A stretch of DNA of 64,000 nt from Polaribacter batillariae (lineage in GTDB: Bacteria > Bacteroidota > Bacteroidia > Flavobacteriales > Flavobacteriaceae): positions 1,984,001 through 2,048,000 of the forward strand of contig NZ_CP071795.1 of NCBI RefSeq assembly GCF_017498485.1, in the 5' to 3' direction. A model generated the notes under the pieces. The model searched no databases, had not been told where the DNA came from, and saw nothing but the letters and a program-made list of their open reading frames with translations. The position numbers were made by a program, and so were the translations under genes. Shown piece by piece: positions 9,528 through 17,490 of the stretch (its first letter is position 1; the number at the start of each line of letters is the position of its first letter).

Positions 9528-10583
9528 ATGATACATCAAAAAAAAATAATTGTTGCACCATTAAATTGGGGTTTGGGTCATGCTTCACGATGTGTGCCAA
9601 TTATTAATGCATTATTAGAAAATAATTTTACCCCAATAATTGCTTCAGATGGTGCCGCTTTAGAGTTTTTACAACAAGAATTTCCAACGTTAGCCACATT
9701 AAAATTATCTTCTTATAAAATTAAATACGGTAAAAATTTAAAGAAGAATTTATTTTTTCAGCTTCCAAGAATTTTTAGAGGAATACAAAAAGAAAAAAAA
9801 ATAATTCAGCTTTATGTTGATGAAAATCCTGATGTTGTTGGTATTATTTCTGATAATCGTTTTGGAGTAAACAATAAAAAGGTTACTTCTGTATATATTA
9901 CCCATCAAATTAATATTTTGTCTGGTTTTGTTACTTTTCTTACAAGTAAAATTCATCAAAAAATAATTAACAAGTTTGATGAATGTTGGATTCCAGATAC
10001 CTCGAATTCAGAATTTTCAGGAAAATTATCAATTTCTAAAAAAAATCTCAATCAGCAATTTATTGGAGTTTTAAGCCGATTTAAAAAACAGGAAACTCAA
10101 AAAAACATCGATGTTTTGGTTTTGCTTTCTGGTCCAGAGCCCAACAGAACTTATTTAGAAGAAAAATTAATTTCTGCATTTAAAAACGATAAAAGAAACG
10201 TAGTTTTTGTTTTAGGAAAAGTAGCCAAAAATCAAAAAAAATGGACAAAGAACAATTGTACTTTTTATAATTATGCGCTTTCAAAAGAACTTCAAGAATT
10301 TATAAATTCTAGCGAAATCGTGGTTTGTAGGTCTGGTTATTCTTCGATTATAGATTTGGCAGTTTTAGAAAAAAAAGTGTTTTTTATTCCGACTAAAAAC
10401 CAACCCGAACAAGAGTATTTGGCAAAATATTTAGAAGCACAAAAAAAAGCGCCTTATTGTGAAGAGCATCTATTTACAGTAAAAAAACTAGTTGAAATAG
10501 AAGATTATAGCGGATTAAAGGCAGTAGAAACAAAATTAAATTCGAACTTATTTTGCCTTTTCCATCGTAAAAGAAAACTCTGA
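9528..10583 (+). CDS. MurG/GT28-like glycosyltransferase
   Basis: A 351-residue GT-B protein. APLNWGLGHASRC at the N-terminus is the acceptor-side glycine loop of the GT28/MurG-like group found next to surface-glycan genes. The C-terminal half has VLLSGPEPNRT (about residue 203) and VVCRSGYSSIIDLAVLEKKVFFIPTKNQPEQEYLA (about 265-300), the UDP-sugar binding region including the Q-x-E/N motif. It is not MurG itself (no membrane-association patch is obvious) and its substrate is unknown. It is convergent with the sensor kinase gene and overlaps its 3' end by 36 bases, which leaves no room for a separate terminator. Confidence 0.78.
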   Translation: MIHQKKIIVAPLNWGLGHASRCVPIINALLENNFTPIIASDGAALEFLQQEFPTLATLKLSSYKIKYGKNLKKNLFFQLPRIFRGIQKEKKIIQLYVDENPDVVGIISDNRFGVNNKKVTSVYITHQINILSGFVTFLTSKIHQKIINKFDECWIPDTSNSEFSGKLSISKKNLNQQFIGVLSRFKKQETQKNIDVLVLLSGPEPNRTYLEEKLISAFKNDKRNVVFVLGKVAKNQKKWTKNNCTFYNYALSKELQEFINSSEIVVCRSGYSSIIDLAVLEKKVFFIPTKNQPEQEYLAKYLEAQKKAPYCEEHLFTVKKLVEIEDYSGLKAVETKLNSNLFCLFHRKRKL

Positions 10584-11588
10584 TCCTTCACCATAAGTAC
10601 TTTTTAAAAAGATGGTTTGGTTGTGGGCTTCTATAATATGCTTTACGATCGATAAACCTAAGCCAGAACCTCCTTGTTCACGAGATCTACTTTGATCTAC
10701 TCTGTAAAAACGTTCGAATAAACGAGACAAGTGTTTTTGTTTAATTCCTTCGCCATTATCTGCAACTCTAACGATAAATTTACTTTGGTTATAGCTATCG
10801 ATAGCAATAACAGTAGTTCCATTTGGTTTGCCGTATTTTATAGAGTTTACCACCAAGTTAATTAATACTTGCTCTATTTTTTCTATATCTGCTCTTACAA
10901 AAACAGGAAATTCGTAAACACGATCAAATTTTAGCGTAATATTTCTCTTTTTGGCTTTCATTTCGAATAAATCGAATACATTTTGTATCAATTCTAAAAT
11001 ATTAAAAACCTCGAAATTTATTTTTAAGCCATCGGTTTCTAGTTTGGCAATCATGTCTAAATCTTTGGTTACAGCAACCAATCTTTCGACACCTTTGTTG
11101 GCTCTTTCTAAATATTTTTTTCTTATTTCTTTGTCATTTCCTGCGCCTTCTAAAAGTGTTAAAATATAGCCTTGTACCGTAAAAAGTGGGGTTTTTAATT
11201 CGTGAGCAACGTTGCCTAAGAAGTCTCTTCGAAAAGAATCTCTTTCTGTTAAGTTTTTAATTTCCATTCGCTTGCCCTCTACAAATTTTTGCATTCTTTT
11301 AGAAAGCTTGTCTATATCTGTGGTTACAGAATCTCTTCGTAAATCTTTTACGTCTAAGATAGAAACATCTTCGTAAATTTTCTTTAAACGTCTGTAAATA
11401 AAGTGTTCTGCTCTAAATTGAATGATAAAAAAAGAAATTATAAAAAGCACAACAATAGAAATTATTATGGCTCCTATTCCTAAATGCTTAACAATAGCAA
11501 AGTAAGAAATTGTAGCAATAATTACAGAAAGCAATGTTAAATATGCTGCAGACCAAAGTGCGTAAGAGTAAGTTCTTTTAAATTTCAT
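10548..11588 (-). CDS. PhoR-like sensor histidine kinase
   Basis: A 346-residue inner-membrane histidine kinase. Two N-terminal membrane helices (about residues 11-31 and 37-57) leave almost no periplasmic domain, so the signal is probably sensed in or near the membrane or through partners, as with PhoR. The dimerisation domain has phospho-acceptor H129 (NVAHELKTPL). The catalytic domain shows N (NLVVNSIKYG), G1 (VADNGEGI), F (FERFYRVDQSRS) and G2 (GGSGLGLSIV) boxes. It follows its response regulator by 10 bases, so the two are co-transcribed. Whether phosphate is the true signal is not shown. Confidence 0.92.
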   Translation of the reverse strand: MKFKRTYSYALWSAAYLTLLSVIIATISYFAIVKHLGIGAIIISIVVLFIISFFIIQFRAEHFIYRRLKKIYEDVSILDVKDLRRDSVTTDIDKLSKRMQKFVEGKRMEIKNLTERDSFRRDFLGNVAHELKTPLFTVQGYILTLLEGAGNDKEIRKKYLERANKGVERLVAVTKDLDMIAKLETDGLKINFEVFNILELIQNVFDLFEMKAKKRNITLKFDRVYEFPVFVRADIEKIEQVLINLVVNSIKYGKPNGTTVIAIDSYNQSKFIVRVADNGEGIKQKHLSRLFERFYRVDQSRSREQGGSGLGLSIVKHIIEAHNQTIFLKSTYGEGSEFSFTMEKAK

Positions 11589-11598
11589 TCGAAGAAGT

Positions 11599-12297
11599 TT
11601 ATTTATCTGCCCCTTCTAAAACAAATTTATAGCCAACGCCTTTTACAGTTTTAAAATGATTGTCGCCAATTTTTTCGCGAAGTTTTCTAATATGAACATC
11701 TATTGTTCTACCACCTACTACAACTTCATTTCCCCAAACCGTATCTAAAATTACTTCTCGTTTAAAAACCTTTCCTGGCTTAGAAGTTAACAAAGAAAAA
11801 AGCTCGAATTCTTTTCTTGGCAACGAAATTTTAGTACCTGCTTTGTAAACCACATATTCTTCTCTATCTATAACAATATCGCCAATTTTAAAAGTTTCTT
11901 CGCTTTCTTTTTCGGTTTTAAGTCTTCTAAGTAAAGATTTTACTTTGCTAACCAATACTTTGGGTTTAATTGGCTTGGTAATGTAATCGTCTGCACCAGC
12001 CTCAAAACCAGCAACTTGCGAATAATCTTCTCCTCTTGCTGTTAAAAAAGAAATTAGCACATTTTCTAAAGAACTAATTTTTCTAATTTTTTCACAGGCC
12101 TCAATACCATCCATTTCTGGCATCATTATATCTAACAAAATCAAATGAGGAGTGTTTTTTTTGGCCGATTTTATGGCTTCTTGGCCGTTATTTGCTGTAA
12201 AAACTTGGTAACCTTCGTTTCTAAGGTTATAACCAACTATTTCTATGATATCTGGTTCGTCATCTACCAATAAAATTTTAATATCGCTATTATTCAT
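11599..12297 (-). CDS. OmpR/PhoB-family response regulator
   Basis: A 232-residue regulator: receiver domain (residues about 6-122) with acidic pocket D12-D13, phospho-acceptor D56 (LLDIMMPEMDG), a threonine in SFLTARGED and K in DDYITKPI; then an OmpR-type winged helix (about 135-230) ending in TVKGVGYKF. It is the first gene of the pair with the PhoR-like kinase. A TAnnTTTG box lies 28-35 bases upstream of its start. The kinase-regulator order and the receiver fit the PhoB/PhoR pair common in Flavobacteriaceae. Confidence 0.93.
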   Translation of the reverse strand: MNNSDIKILLVDDEPDIIEIVGYNLRNEGYQVFTANNGQEAIKSAKKNTPHLILLDIMMPEMDGIEACEKIRKISSLENVLISFLTARGEDYSQVAGFEAGADDYITKPIKPKVLVSKVKSLLRRLKTEKESEETFKIGDIVIDREEYVVYKAGTKISLPRKEFELFSLLTSKPGKVFKREVILDTVWGNEVVVGGRTIDVHIRKLREKIGDNHFKTVKGVGYKFVLEGADK

Positions 12298-12324
12298 ACC
12301 TTAAAGTTAAAAATCAATTAAACT

Positions 12325-12332
12325 CAAAAGTA
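12325..12332 (-). promoter_or_regulatory. -7 promoter box for the two-component operon
   Basis: On the minus strand the bases read TACTTTTG, an exact TAnnTTTG, 28 bases before the response regulator start. Confidence 0.5.
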
Positions 12333-12496
12333 GCTATAATTATTAAACTATAAACATTCTTAACATACATTTAATCTAAAAATGCTTACAGATAACGTTG
12401 TCTTAACCAACAAAACTGCTTGAAAATTGTAAATTAGTTAGTATCTGATAATTAGGTTATTAATAATTTAATAACAAAATAATTCTTGTAAAATCG

Positions 12497-12504
12497 TATA
12501 TTTG
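12497..12504 (+). promoter_or_regulatory. -7 promoter box for the T9SS protein gene
   Basis: TATATTTG lies 29 bases before the ATG at 12533; exact match to TAnnTTTG. No clear -33 element. Confidence 0.5.
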
Positions 12505-12532
12505 CTCTTCTAAATTATCTAAACTTTTACAT

Positions 12533-14500
12533 ATGAAAAAAAAATACTTACTCGCTTTTATTTTAACACTTTACTTTGGTCTTTTGTCTTTTGGCCAAGG
12601 AAAAGAAACTTTCGATAACTCTAATGCAACAGGTAGTTACACAGACAATAGTTTTGTTGGAGAAAATTCGATTACTTGGACTTATGTAGCGTCTAGAAAT
12701 GCAAATAACGACCTTAATAAATCAGGAATATCTTTACCTGCCTTAATGCTAAGAAGGTCTTCTGATAGTAAAATAACCTCTAGCACCATTTCTGGTGGAA
12801 TAGGAAATTTTTCTGTTAAACTATACAAAGGTTTTACTGGAGCTGGAAACAGACAAGTAGAACTTTTTGTTAATGGCGTTTCTAAAGGAACATCTACTCC
12901 TTTCGATGATTTCGAAGAACATGTATTTACAGTTACTGGAATAAATATAACAGGAGATGTTATTATTGAAATAAAAAATACAACTTCAAAACAAGTTATT
13001 ATTGACGATATCACTTGGACAGCTCCAAGTTCTGACCCAACAATTTTAGTTGGAAACGCAGTTACAGGTTTAAATTATTTCGAAGGAAATGGTCCATCCA
13101 CAGAAAAAGGTTTTACTGTTGAAGGCGCTAATTTAACTGCAGACATAACAATAACAGCTCCAACAAATTTCGAAGTTTCTACAACTTCTGGAAGCGGTTT
13201 TGCACCTACAGCAACTTTAACTCAAAATTCTGGTACTGTGGCATCAACAAACATTTATGTACGTTTAAAAGCAGGCTTAGCTGTTGATACATATTCTGGA
13301 GAAGTAACCGTTTCTTCTACAGGAGCTCCAGATAAAACTGTTGCTTTATCTGGAGAAATAAGTCCTGCAGATCCTCAATTTTCGTTTAGAGCATTTTTAA
13401 ACGACTTTAATACTATAATTAGTACAGGAAATCCTTCTGAAGAACAAACTTTTACAGTAGAAGGGCTGTTTTTAACAAACGATCTTATTGTTGCAGCACC
13501 TGCAAATTACGAAGTATCTCTTACAACAGGAACTGGATTTAGTGCAGCAGTAAATATTGCACCCGTTTCTGGAAGTATAGCAGAAACAAATGTATATGTT
13601 CGTTTAAAATCTGGTTTATCTGCTGGAAAATATACAGGTAATATTACACTTTCTTCTACAGGAGTTGCAGACCAAACAATTGCTGTAAGCGGTAATGCTT
13701 TCGGAGAAGTTACAAAAAGTATGATAATTACAGGAGTTTACGACGGTCCGTTATCTGGAGGAACTCCCAAAGGAGTAGAACTATACGTTTTTAAAGACAT
13801 TGCCGATTTAAGTTTATTTGGTGTGAGTTCTGTAAGTAATGGAGCTGGTTCTACTGCTGGAAATGTTGAATTTTCTTTTCCTGCTGGAGCTGTAACTGCC
13901 GGAACTTTTATTTATGTAGCTACAGAAGATGCAAACTTTAATACATTTTTTGGAATGATGCCTACTTATACAACAGGTTCTGTTGCTATTAATGGTGATG
14001 ATGCCATAGAATTATATGAAAATGGACAAATAATTGATGTCTTCGGAGATGTAAATACAGATGGTTCTGGAGAAGCCTGGGACTATTTAGATGGCTGGGC
14101 GTATAGAAATGCAAATTCGCAACCAGGAGGTACAGCTTTTACACCATCTGAATGGACTTTTAGTGGAACAAATGTTTTTGATGGAAAAGCAAAAAATAGC
14201 GATGCAGATTCTCCATTTCCATTAGCTACCTATACTGGAACGCTACTTATTAAAAATAATAGAATAGAAGGCTTTAAAGCATACCCAAACCCAATTACAA
14301 GTAACCAGTTTACAATTACTTCTAGCAATTCAAGTAAAAAAGAAGTTGCTATTTTTAATGTTTTAGGTAAAAATGTACTATCATCTAGCTTTACAGGAAC
14401 AAAATCTACTTTAAATGTTTCTTCAATTAGCTCGGGAATTTATATTTTAAAAGTTACTGAAGAAGGTAAAACAGCCACTAAAAAATTAGTAATTAGATAG
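12533..14500 (+). CDS. Secreted surface protein with two beta-sandwich repeats, lamin-tail-like domain and T9SS sorting domain
   Basis: A 655-residue exported protein. It has a signal peptide ending near SFGQ (residue 22), an N-terminal beta-rich domain (about 25-165), two related repeats of about 105 residues (about 170-280 and 285-390; shared GFTVEG/TFTVEG, NFEVS/NYEVS, IYVRLKAGL/VYVRLKSGL and SSTG), a lamin-tail-like domain (about 395-570, IITGVYDG...GVELYVFKDI...GDDAIELYENG), and a C-terminal type A sorting domain (YPNP at about 585, ending KKLVIR). The last domain directs secretion by the type IX system and attachment to the surface. These domains often accompany extracellular nucleases, but no nuclease domain is present here. 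It has its own promoter box and no co-directed neighbour nearby. Confidence 0.85.
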   Translation: MKKKYLLAFILTLYFGLLSFGQGKETFDNSNATGSYTDNSFVGENSITWTYVASRNANNDLNKSGISLPALMLRRSSDSKITSSTISGGIGNFSVKLYKGFTGAGNRQVELFVNGVSKGTSTPFDDFEEHVFTVTGINITGDVIIEIKNTTSKQVIIDDITWTAPSSDPTILVGNAVTGLNYFEGNGPSTEKGFTVEGANLTADITITAPTNFEVSTTSGSGFAPTATLTQNSGTVASTNIYVRLKAGLAVDTYSGEVTVSSTGAPDKTVALSGEISPADPQFSFRAFLNDFNTIISTGNPSEEQTFTVEGLFLTNDLIVAAPANYEVSLTTGTGFSAAVNIAPVSGSIAETNVYVRLKSGLSAGKYTGNITLSSTGVADQTIAVSGNAFGEVTKSMIITGVYDGPLSGGTPKGVELYVFKDIADLSLFGVSSVSNGAGSTAGNVEFSFPAGAVTAGTFIYVATEDANFNTFFGMMPTYTTGSVAINGDDAIELYENGQIIDVFGDVNTDGSGEAWDYLDGWAYRNANSQPGGTAFTPSEWTFSGTNVFDGKAKNSDADSPFPLATYTGTLLIKNNRIEGFKAYPNPITSNQFTITSSNSSKKEVAIFNVLGKNVLSSSFTGTKSTLNVSSISSGIYILKVTEEGKTATKKLVIR

Positions 14501-14529
14501 TTTTCTATTTTTTTTGTTGATACAAAGAA

Positions 14530-14660
14530 GAAGCTGTCTCGAAAGTATTAAAATTTGTCATTTCGACTGCAATGGAGAAATCTTATTTATTGAATTTCAA
14601 TATTTTAGATTTTTATACTTTGCTAAAAATAACAGTTAAATTTACTTTTGTGACAGCCTC
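14530..14660 (+). repeat. Palindromic intergenic element with conserved ends, copy 1
   Basis: A unit of about 130 bp with inverted ends GAAGCTGTC and GACAGCCTC. The left part contains TTTGTCATTTCGACTG and GGAGAAATC, the right part AACAGTTAAATTTAC; the centre is A/T-rich. A second copy lies inverted at 52996-53185. It looks like a non-coding MITE or REP-type repeat. The element ends about 40 bases before the exonuclease start. Confidence 0.75.
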
Positions 14661-14702
14661 TTTCTTTTTTCTGTATCTTTAGAGTAGAAAAAAACAAGAA
14701 AA

Positions 14703-15422
14703 ATGAACTTGAAAATTAAATTGAATAACATCTTATTTTTAGATATAGAAACTGTGCCACAAGAAGAGTACTGGAGTTCTGTATCGAAAGAAATGCAAAA
14801 GCTTTTCGAGAAGAAAACACAATACCAAAGAAAAGAAGAGTTTACAGCAGCAGCATTTTATGAAAGAGCAGGTATTTGGGCAGAATTCGGAAAGATAATT
14901 TGTATTTCTGCAGGTTACTTTGTAGAGGTCGAAAAAAGAAACCAATTAAGAATTACCTCGTTTTTTGGTAATGATGAATATAAAATTTTGGTAGATTTTA
15001 AGAACCTATTAAACAAGCATTTTTCGAAACCTTCGAATGTTTTATGCGCACACAATGGAAAAGAGTTCGACTTTCCTTTTATTGCTAGAAGAATGATTGT
15101 ACACCAAATAGAACTGCCTCAAAAACTAAACTTATTTGGAAAAAAACCGTGGGAAGTACCACATTTAGACACTTTAGAACTGTGGAAATTTGGCGATTAT
15201 AAACATTATACTTCTTTAAAACTGCTTACTTCTATTTTAGGAATTTCTTCGCCAAAAGACGATATCGATGGTAGCGAAGTTGCAAATGTTTATTACAAAG
15301 AAAAAAACATCGAACGAATTGTAAAGTATTGCGAAAAAGACACCATTGCTGTAGCCCAGGTTTTATTGCGTTTTAACAACGAAAATTTACTCGAAGAAAA
15401 AGATATTGTTAGTGTAAATTAA
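14703..15422 (+). CDS. DEDD-type 3'-5' exonuclease (DNA polymerase B exonuclease-like)
   Basis: A 239-residue protein of the predicted 3'-5' exonuclease group (ribonuclease H-like fold, PF10108 type). The acid pairs are seen as DIET (about residues 14-17), D in NGKEFDFPF (about 122) and the YCEKDTIAV helix (about 209-217), which gives the DEDDy arrangement, with HLDTLELWKFGD between. It would remove nucleotides from DNA or RNA 3' ends in the cytoplasm; the physiological substrate is unknown. The only promoter-like box upstream is TATCTTTA at 14674-14681, beside the repeat element. Confidence 0.85.
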   Translation: MNLKIKLNNILFLDIETVPQEEYWSSVSKEMQKLFEKKTQYQRKEEFTAAAFYERAGIWAEFGKIICISAGYFVEVEKRNQLRITSFFGNDEYKILVDFKNLLNKHFSKPSNVLCAHNGKEFDFPFIARRMIVHQIELPQKLNLFGKKPWEVPHLDTLELWKFGDYKHYTSLKLLTSILGISSPKDDIDGSEVANVYYKEKNIERIVKYCEKDTIAVAQVLLRFNNENLLEEKDIVSVN

Positions 15423-15543
15423 CGGCCTTTTTAATTCCCTAGAGGTAGAAAACATTCTGCTGGAAAAATCTTCGTTCTAGAAAATCTCTACGAAATTTCG
15501 GGTTATATTTAATTTACGAAGATTAATATCATTTATTATTTTT

Positions 15544-15560
15544 ATATCGAACTCGGGTTT
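15544..15560 (+). repeat. Sequence resembling the right end of the IS982 element
   Basis: ATATCGAACTCGGGTTT resembles the IS right end (TTAATCGAACTCAGGT). The following 45 bases also resemble the DNA just outside the right end of IS copy 1 (GTAG/TTAG, then CGGTAAATTTAAAT against CTGTAAATTCAAT). This may be a degenerate IS remnant or a host repeat. Confidence 0.35.
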
Positions 15561-15637
15561 GTAGTGAGAAAAAATTATCATTTTTTTTTTACGGTAAATT
15601 TAAATCGTAAAGGTCTTAAAAAATAACGGTATTATTC

Positions 15638-16213
15638 CTATTCAAACGAGTCTAGTATTTGAAACTCATCTGCATATTTTTTTCTTCCTTCTTCAAACCA
15701 TTCGAAAATTTTATCAGATAGGTAAACATCATTTTCATATAACGATGTATAAGTATCGTAAGAAAGACCTTCTAAAATAGCAAGTATAAAGTACCTAACT
15801 CCAACATTATCGTTAGGGTTACTTTTAAATAAGTTTCTAAAAATGTCTAAAGCTGTTTTTGTATTTCCAGATTGCCAAAGTGTTAATCCTTTTTTAAGTA
15901 TAACTCTAATAATATGCCTGTTTTCTAACCAACCCCATTCTAAAAAATCAGGAAAATTCCCTTGTTCGTCTAAAATTCTACTCAAAGCAAGTTTATAACC
16001 AGAATCTAATATCTTATTTGCTTCTTTTACTTGCCTTTTATACAAAAGTAAATCATAAACTTTTGTATAAGGTTCAAAGAAATAAGGGTCTTTGTTTATT
16101 AAAGATTTCATTTTAGATAAGAGCTTCGCATCCGAAATATCTGAATCTAATATTTCATAATATTCAGCCGTTACAGAATGGTCTTCATCTATATATTCAA
16201 ACATTTCTTTCAT
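15638..16213 (-). CDS. TPR-like protein of unknown function
   Basis: A 191-residue soluble, helix-rich acidic protein. The segment about residues 40-150 is a run of helix pairs with TPR-like spacing (DPYFFEPYTKVYDLLLYKRQ, then GNTKTALDIFRNLFKSNPNDNVGVRYFILAILEG). Tetratricopeptide folds bind proteins, so an adaptor role is possible, but I recognise no specific family. It has no signal peptide. It sits downstream of sdhB on the same strand with a 68-base gap, so read-through from the sdh operon is possible. Confidence 0.6.
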   Translation of the reverse strand: MKEMFEYIDEDHSVTAEYYEILDSDISDAKLLSKMKSLINKDPYFFEPYTKVYDLLLYKRQVKEANKILDSGYKLALSRILDEQGNFPDFLEWGWLENRHIIRVILKKGLTLWQSGNTKTALDIFRNLFKSNPNDNVGVRYFILAILEGLSYDTYTSLYENDVYLSDKIFEWFEEGRKKYADEFQILDSFE

Positions 16214-16281
16214 AAGTTAAAATACTAATAATTTAGCAAATTGCAAGTGCCTAAAAAAATTTTTCGATATAACATTTTATT

Positions 16282-17022
16282 CTAAAAAGAGGCTTTCATC
16301 AATTCGCGGTTCATTCTGGCAATGTTTTCTAAAGAAATTCCTTTAGGGCATTCTACTTCACAAGCACCTGTATTTGTACAGTTTCCAAAACCTTCTAAAT
16401 CCATTTGTGCAACCATGTTTCGAACTCTGTCTGCTGATTCTACTTGACCTTGTGGTAATAAAGCGTATTGAGATACTTTTGCACCTACAAATAACATGGC
16501 AGAGCTGTTTTTACACGTTGCAACACAAGCTCCACAACCAATACAAGTGGCAGCATCCATTGCTGTATCTGCTGCATGTTTAGAAATAGGAATTGAGTTT
16601 GCATCTTGCGTGTTTCCTGATGTATTTACAGAAATATAACCTCCTGCATGTTGTATTCTATCGAAAGAACTTCTATCTACTACTAAATCTTTTAATACTG
16701 GAAAGGCAGCTGCTCTAAATGGTTCTATGGTAATTGTATCGCCATCTTTAAACATTCTCATGTGTAATTGACAGGTAGTTACCCCTCTGTCTGGTCCATG
16801 GGCTTCACCGTTTATGTACATAGAACACATGCCGCAAATTCCTTCTCTACAATCGTGATCGAAAGCAACTGGTTCTTCACCAGAATTTACTAACTGTTCA
16901 TTTAAAACATCCATCATTTCTAAAAAAGACATGTGTTCTGAAATTTCAGTTACTTTATAATCGACCATTTGACCTTTTGAACTTGCGTCTTTTTGTCTCC
17001 AAATTTTAAGTGTAAGATTCAT
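16282..17022 (-). CDS. sdhB: Succinate dehydrogenase/fumarate reductase iron-sulfur subunit
   Basis: A 246-residue electron-transfer subunit. The ferredoxin-like half has the [2Fe-2S] cysteines in [12 protein letters not shown] plus a later VTTC. The C-terminal half has [11 protein letters not shown] for [4Fe-4S] and [15 protein letters not shown] for the [3Fe-4S]/[4Fe-4S] sites. It passes electrons from SdhA to the membrane cytochrome and menaquinone at the inner membrane. In most relatives sdhB directly follows sdhA; here two foreign-looking genes stand between them, and sdhB starts 12 bases after the second of these. Confidence 0.97.
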   Translation of the reverse strand: MNLTLKIWRQKDASSKGQMVDYKVTEISEHMSFLEMMDVLNEQLVNSGEEPVAFDHDCREGICGMCSMYINGEAHGPDRGVTTCQLHMRMFKDGDTITIEPFRAAAFPVLKDLVVDRSSFDRIQHAGGYISVNTSGNTQDANSIPISKHAADTAMDAATCIGCGACVATCKNSSAMLFVGAKVSQYALLPQGQVESADRVRNMVAQMDLEGFGNCTNTGACEVECPKGISLENIARMNRELMKASF

Positions 17023-17034
17023 AATTTATTTATT

Positions 17035-17490
17035 TTAAATTATTTCTGTGTATGCATTTTGTTTTATGACAAAATTTTCAACACTACCTATTTTTTTAAT
17101 TAAATCTTTATATTCTTTAGTTTGTTTAGTTTGTTTAGCAACTTTCGGTTTCGAAAATCGAGTAACGATTAATCTTGCTTTTTTATCGATATTACTAAAA
17201 CATTTTTCAGTTTCATTAACAGTTGCAAGTAGCTGTTTTATTCCTCCAATAGCATCAGATCCTTTTAATTCAATATAAAAAATTGACGTCTCTGTTTTTA
17301 GACCAAAATCGCATTTAGTATCGTTTTGTCTTCCTTTGTAAACACAGTTCTCAAAATCTATAATTGAATAATTAGAGGTTGATTTATTGTGAATTAAATA
17401 TTTACTTTTTCCACCTTCTTTATCTATTAATGTTTTTTTAGAATGATTTACAGATACTTTACAACTTTCTATAAGATTACATATCATCAT
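17035..17490 (-). CDS. Small PD-(D/E)XK-like nuclease, partner of the adjacent ATPase
   Basis: A 151-residue protein with no named family that I recognise. It contains a motif reminiscent of the PD-(D/E)XK nuclease core: D61 in KCDFGLK, then a beta strand ending in E74-x-K76 (FYIELKG), followed by a helix with a conserved-looking Q (GGIKQLLATV) and a later strand (ARLIVTRF). A metal-dependent nuclease is therefore inferred. It begins on the last base of the ATPase stop codon (TAATG), so the two are translationally coupled, and it ends 12 bases before sdhB. An ABC-type ATPase plus a small nuclease is a recurrent anti-phage architecture; the function here is unproven. Confidence 0.65.
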   Translation of the reverse strand: MMICNLIESCKVSVNHSKKTLIDKEGGKSKYLIHNKSTSNYSIIDFENCVYKGRQNDTKCDFGLKTETSIFYIELKGSDAIGGIKQLLATVNETEKCFSNIDKKARLIVTRFSKPKVAKQTKQTKEYKDLIKKIGSVENFVIKQNAYTEII

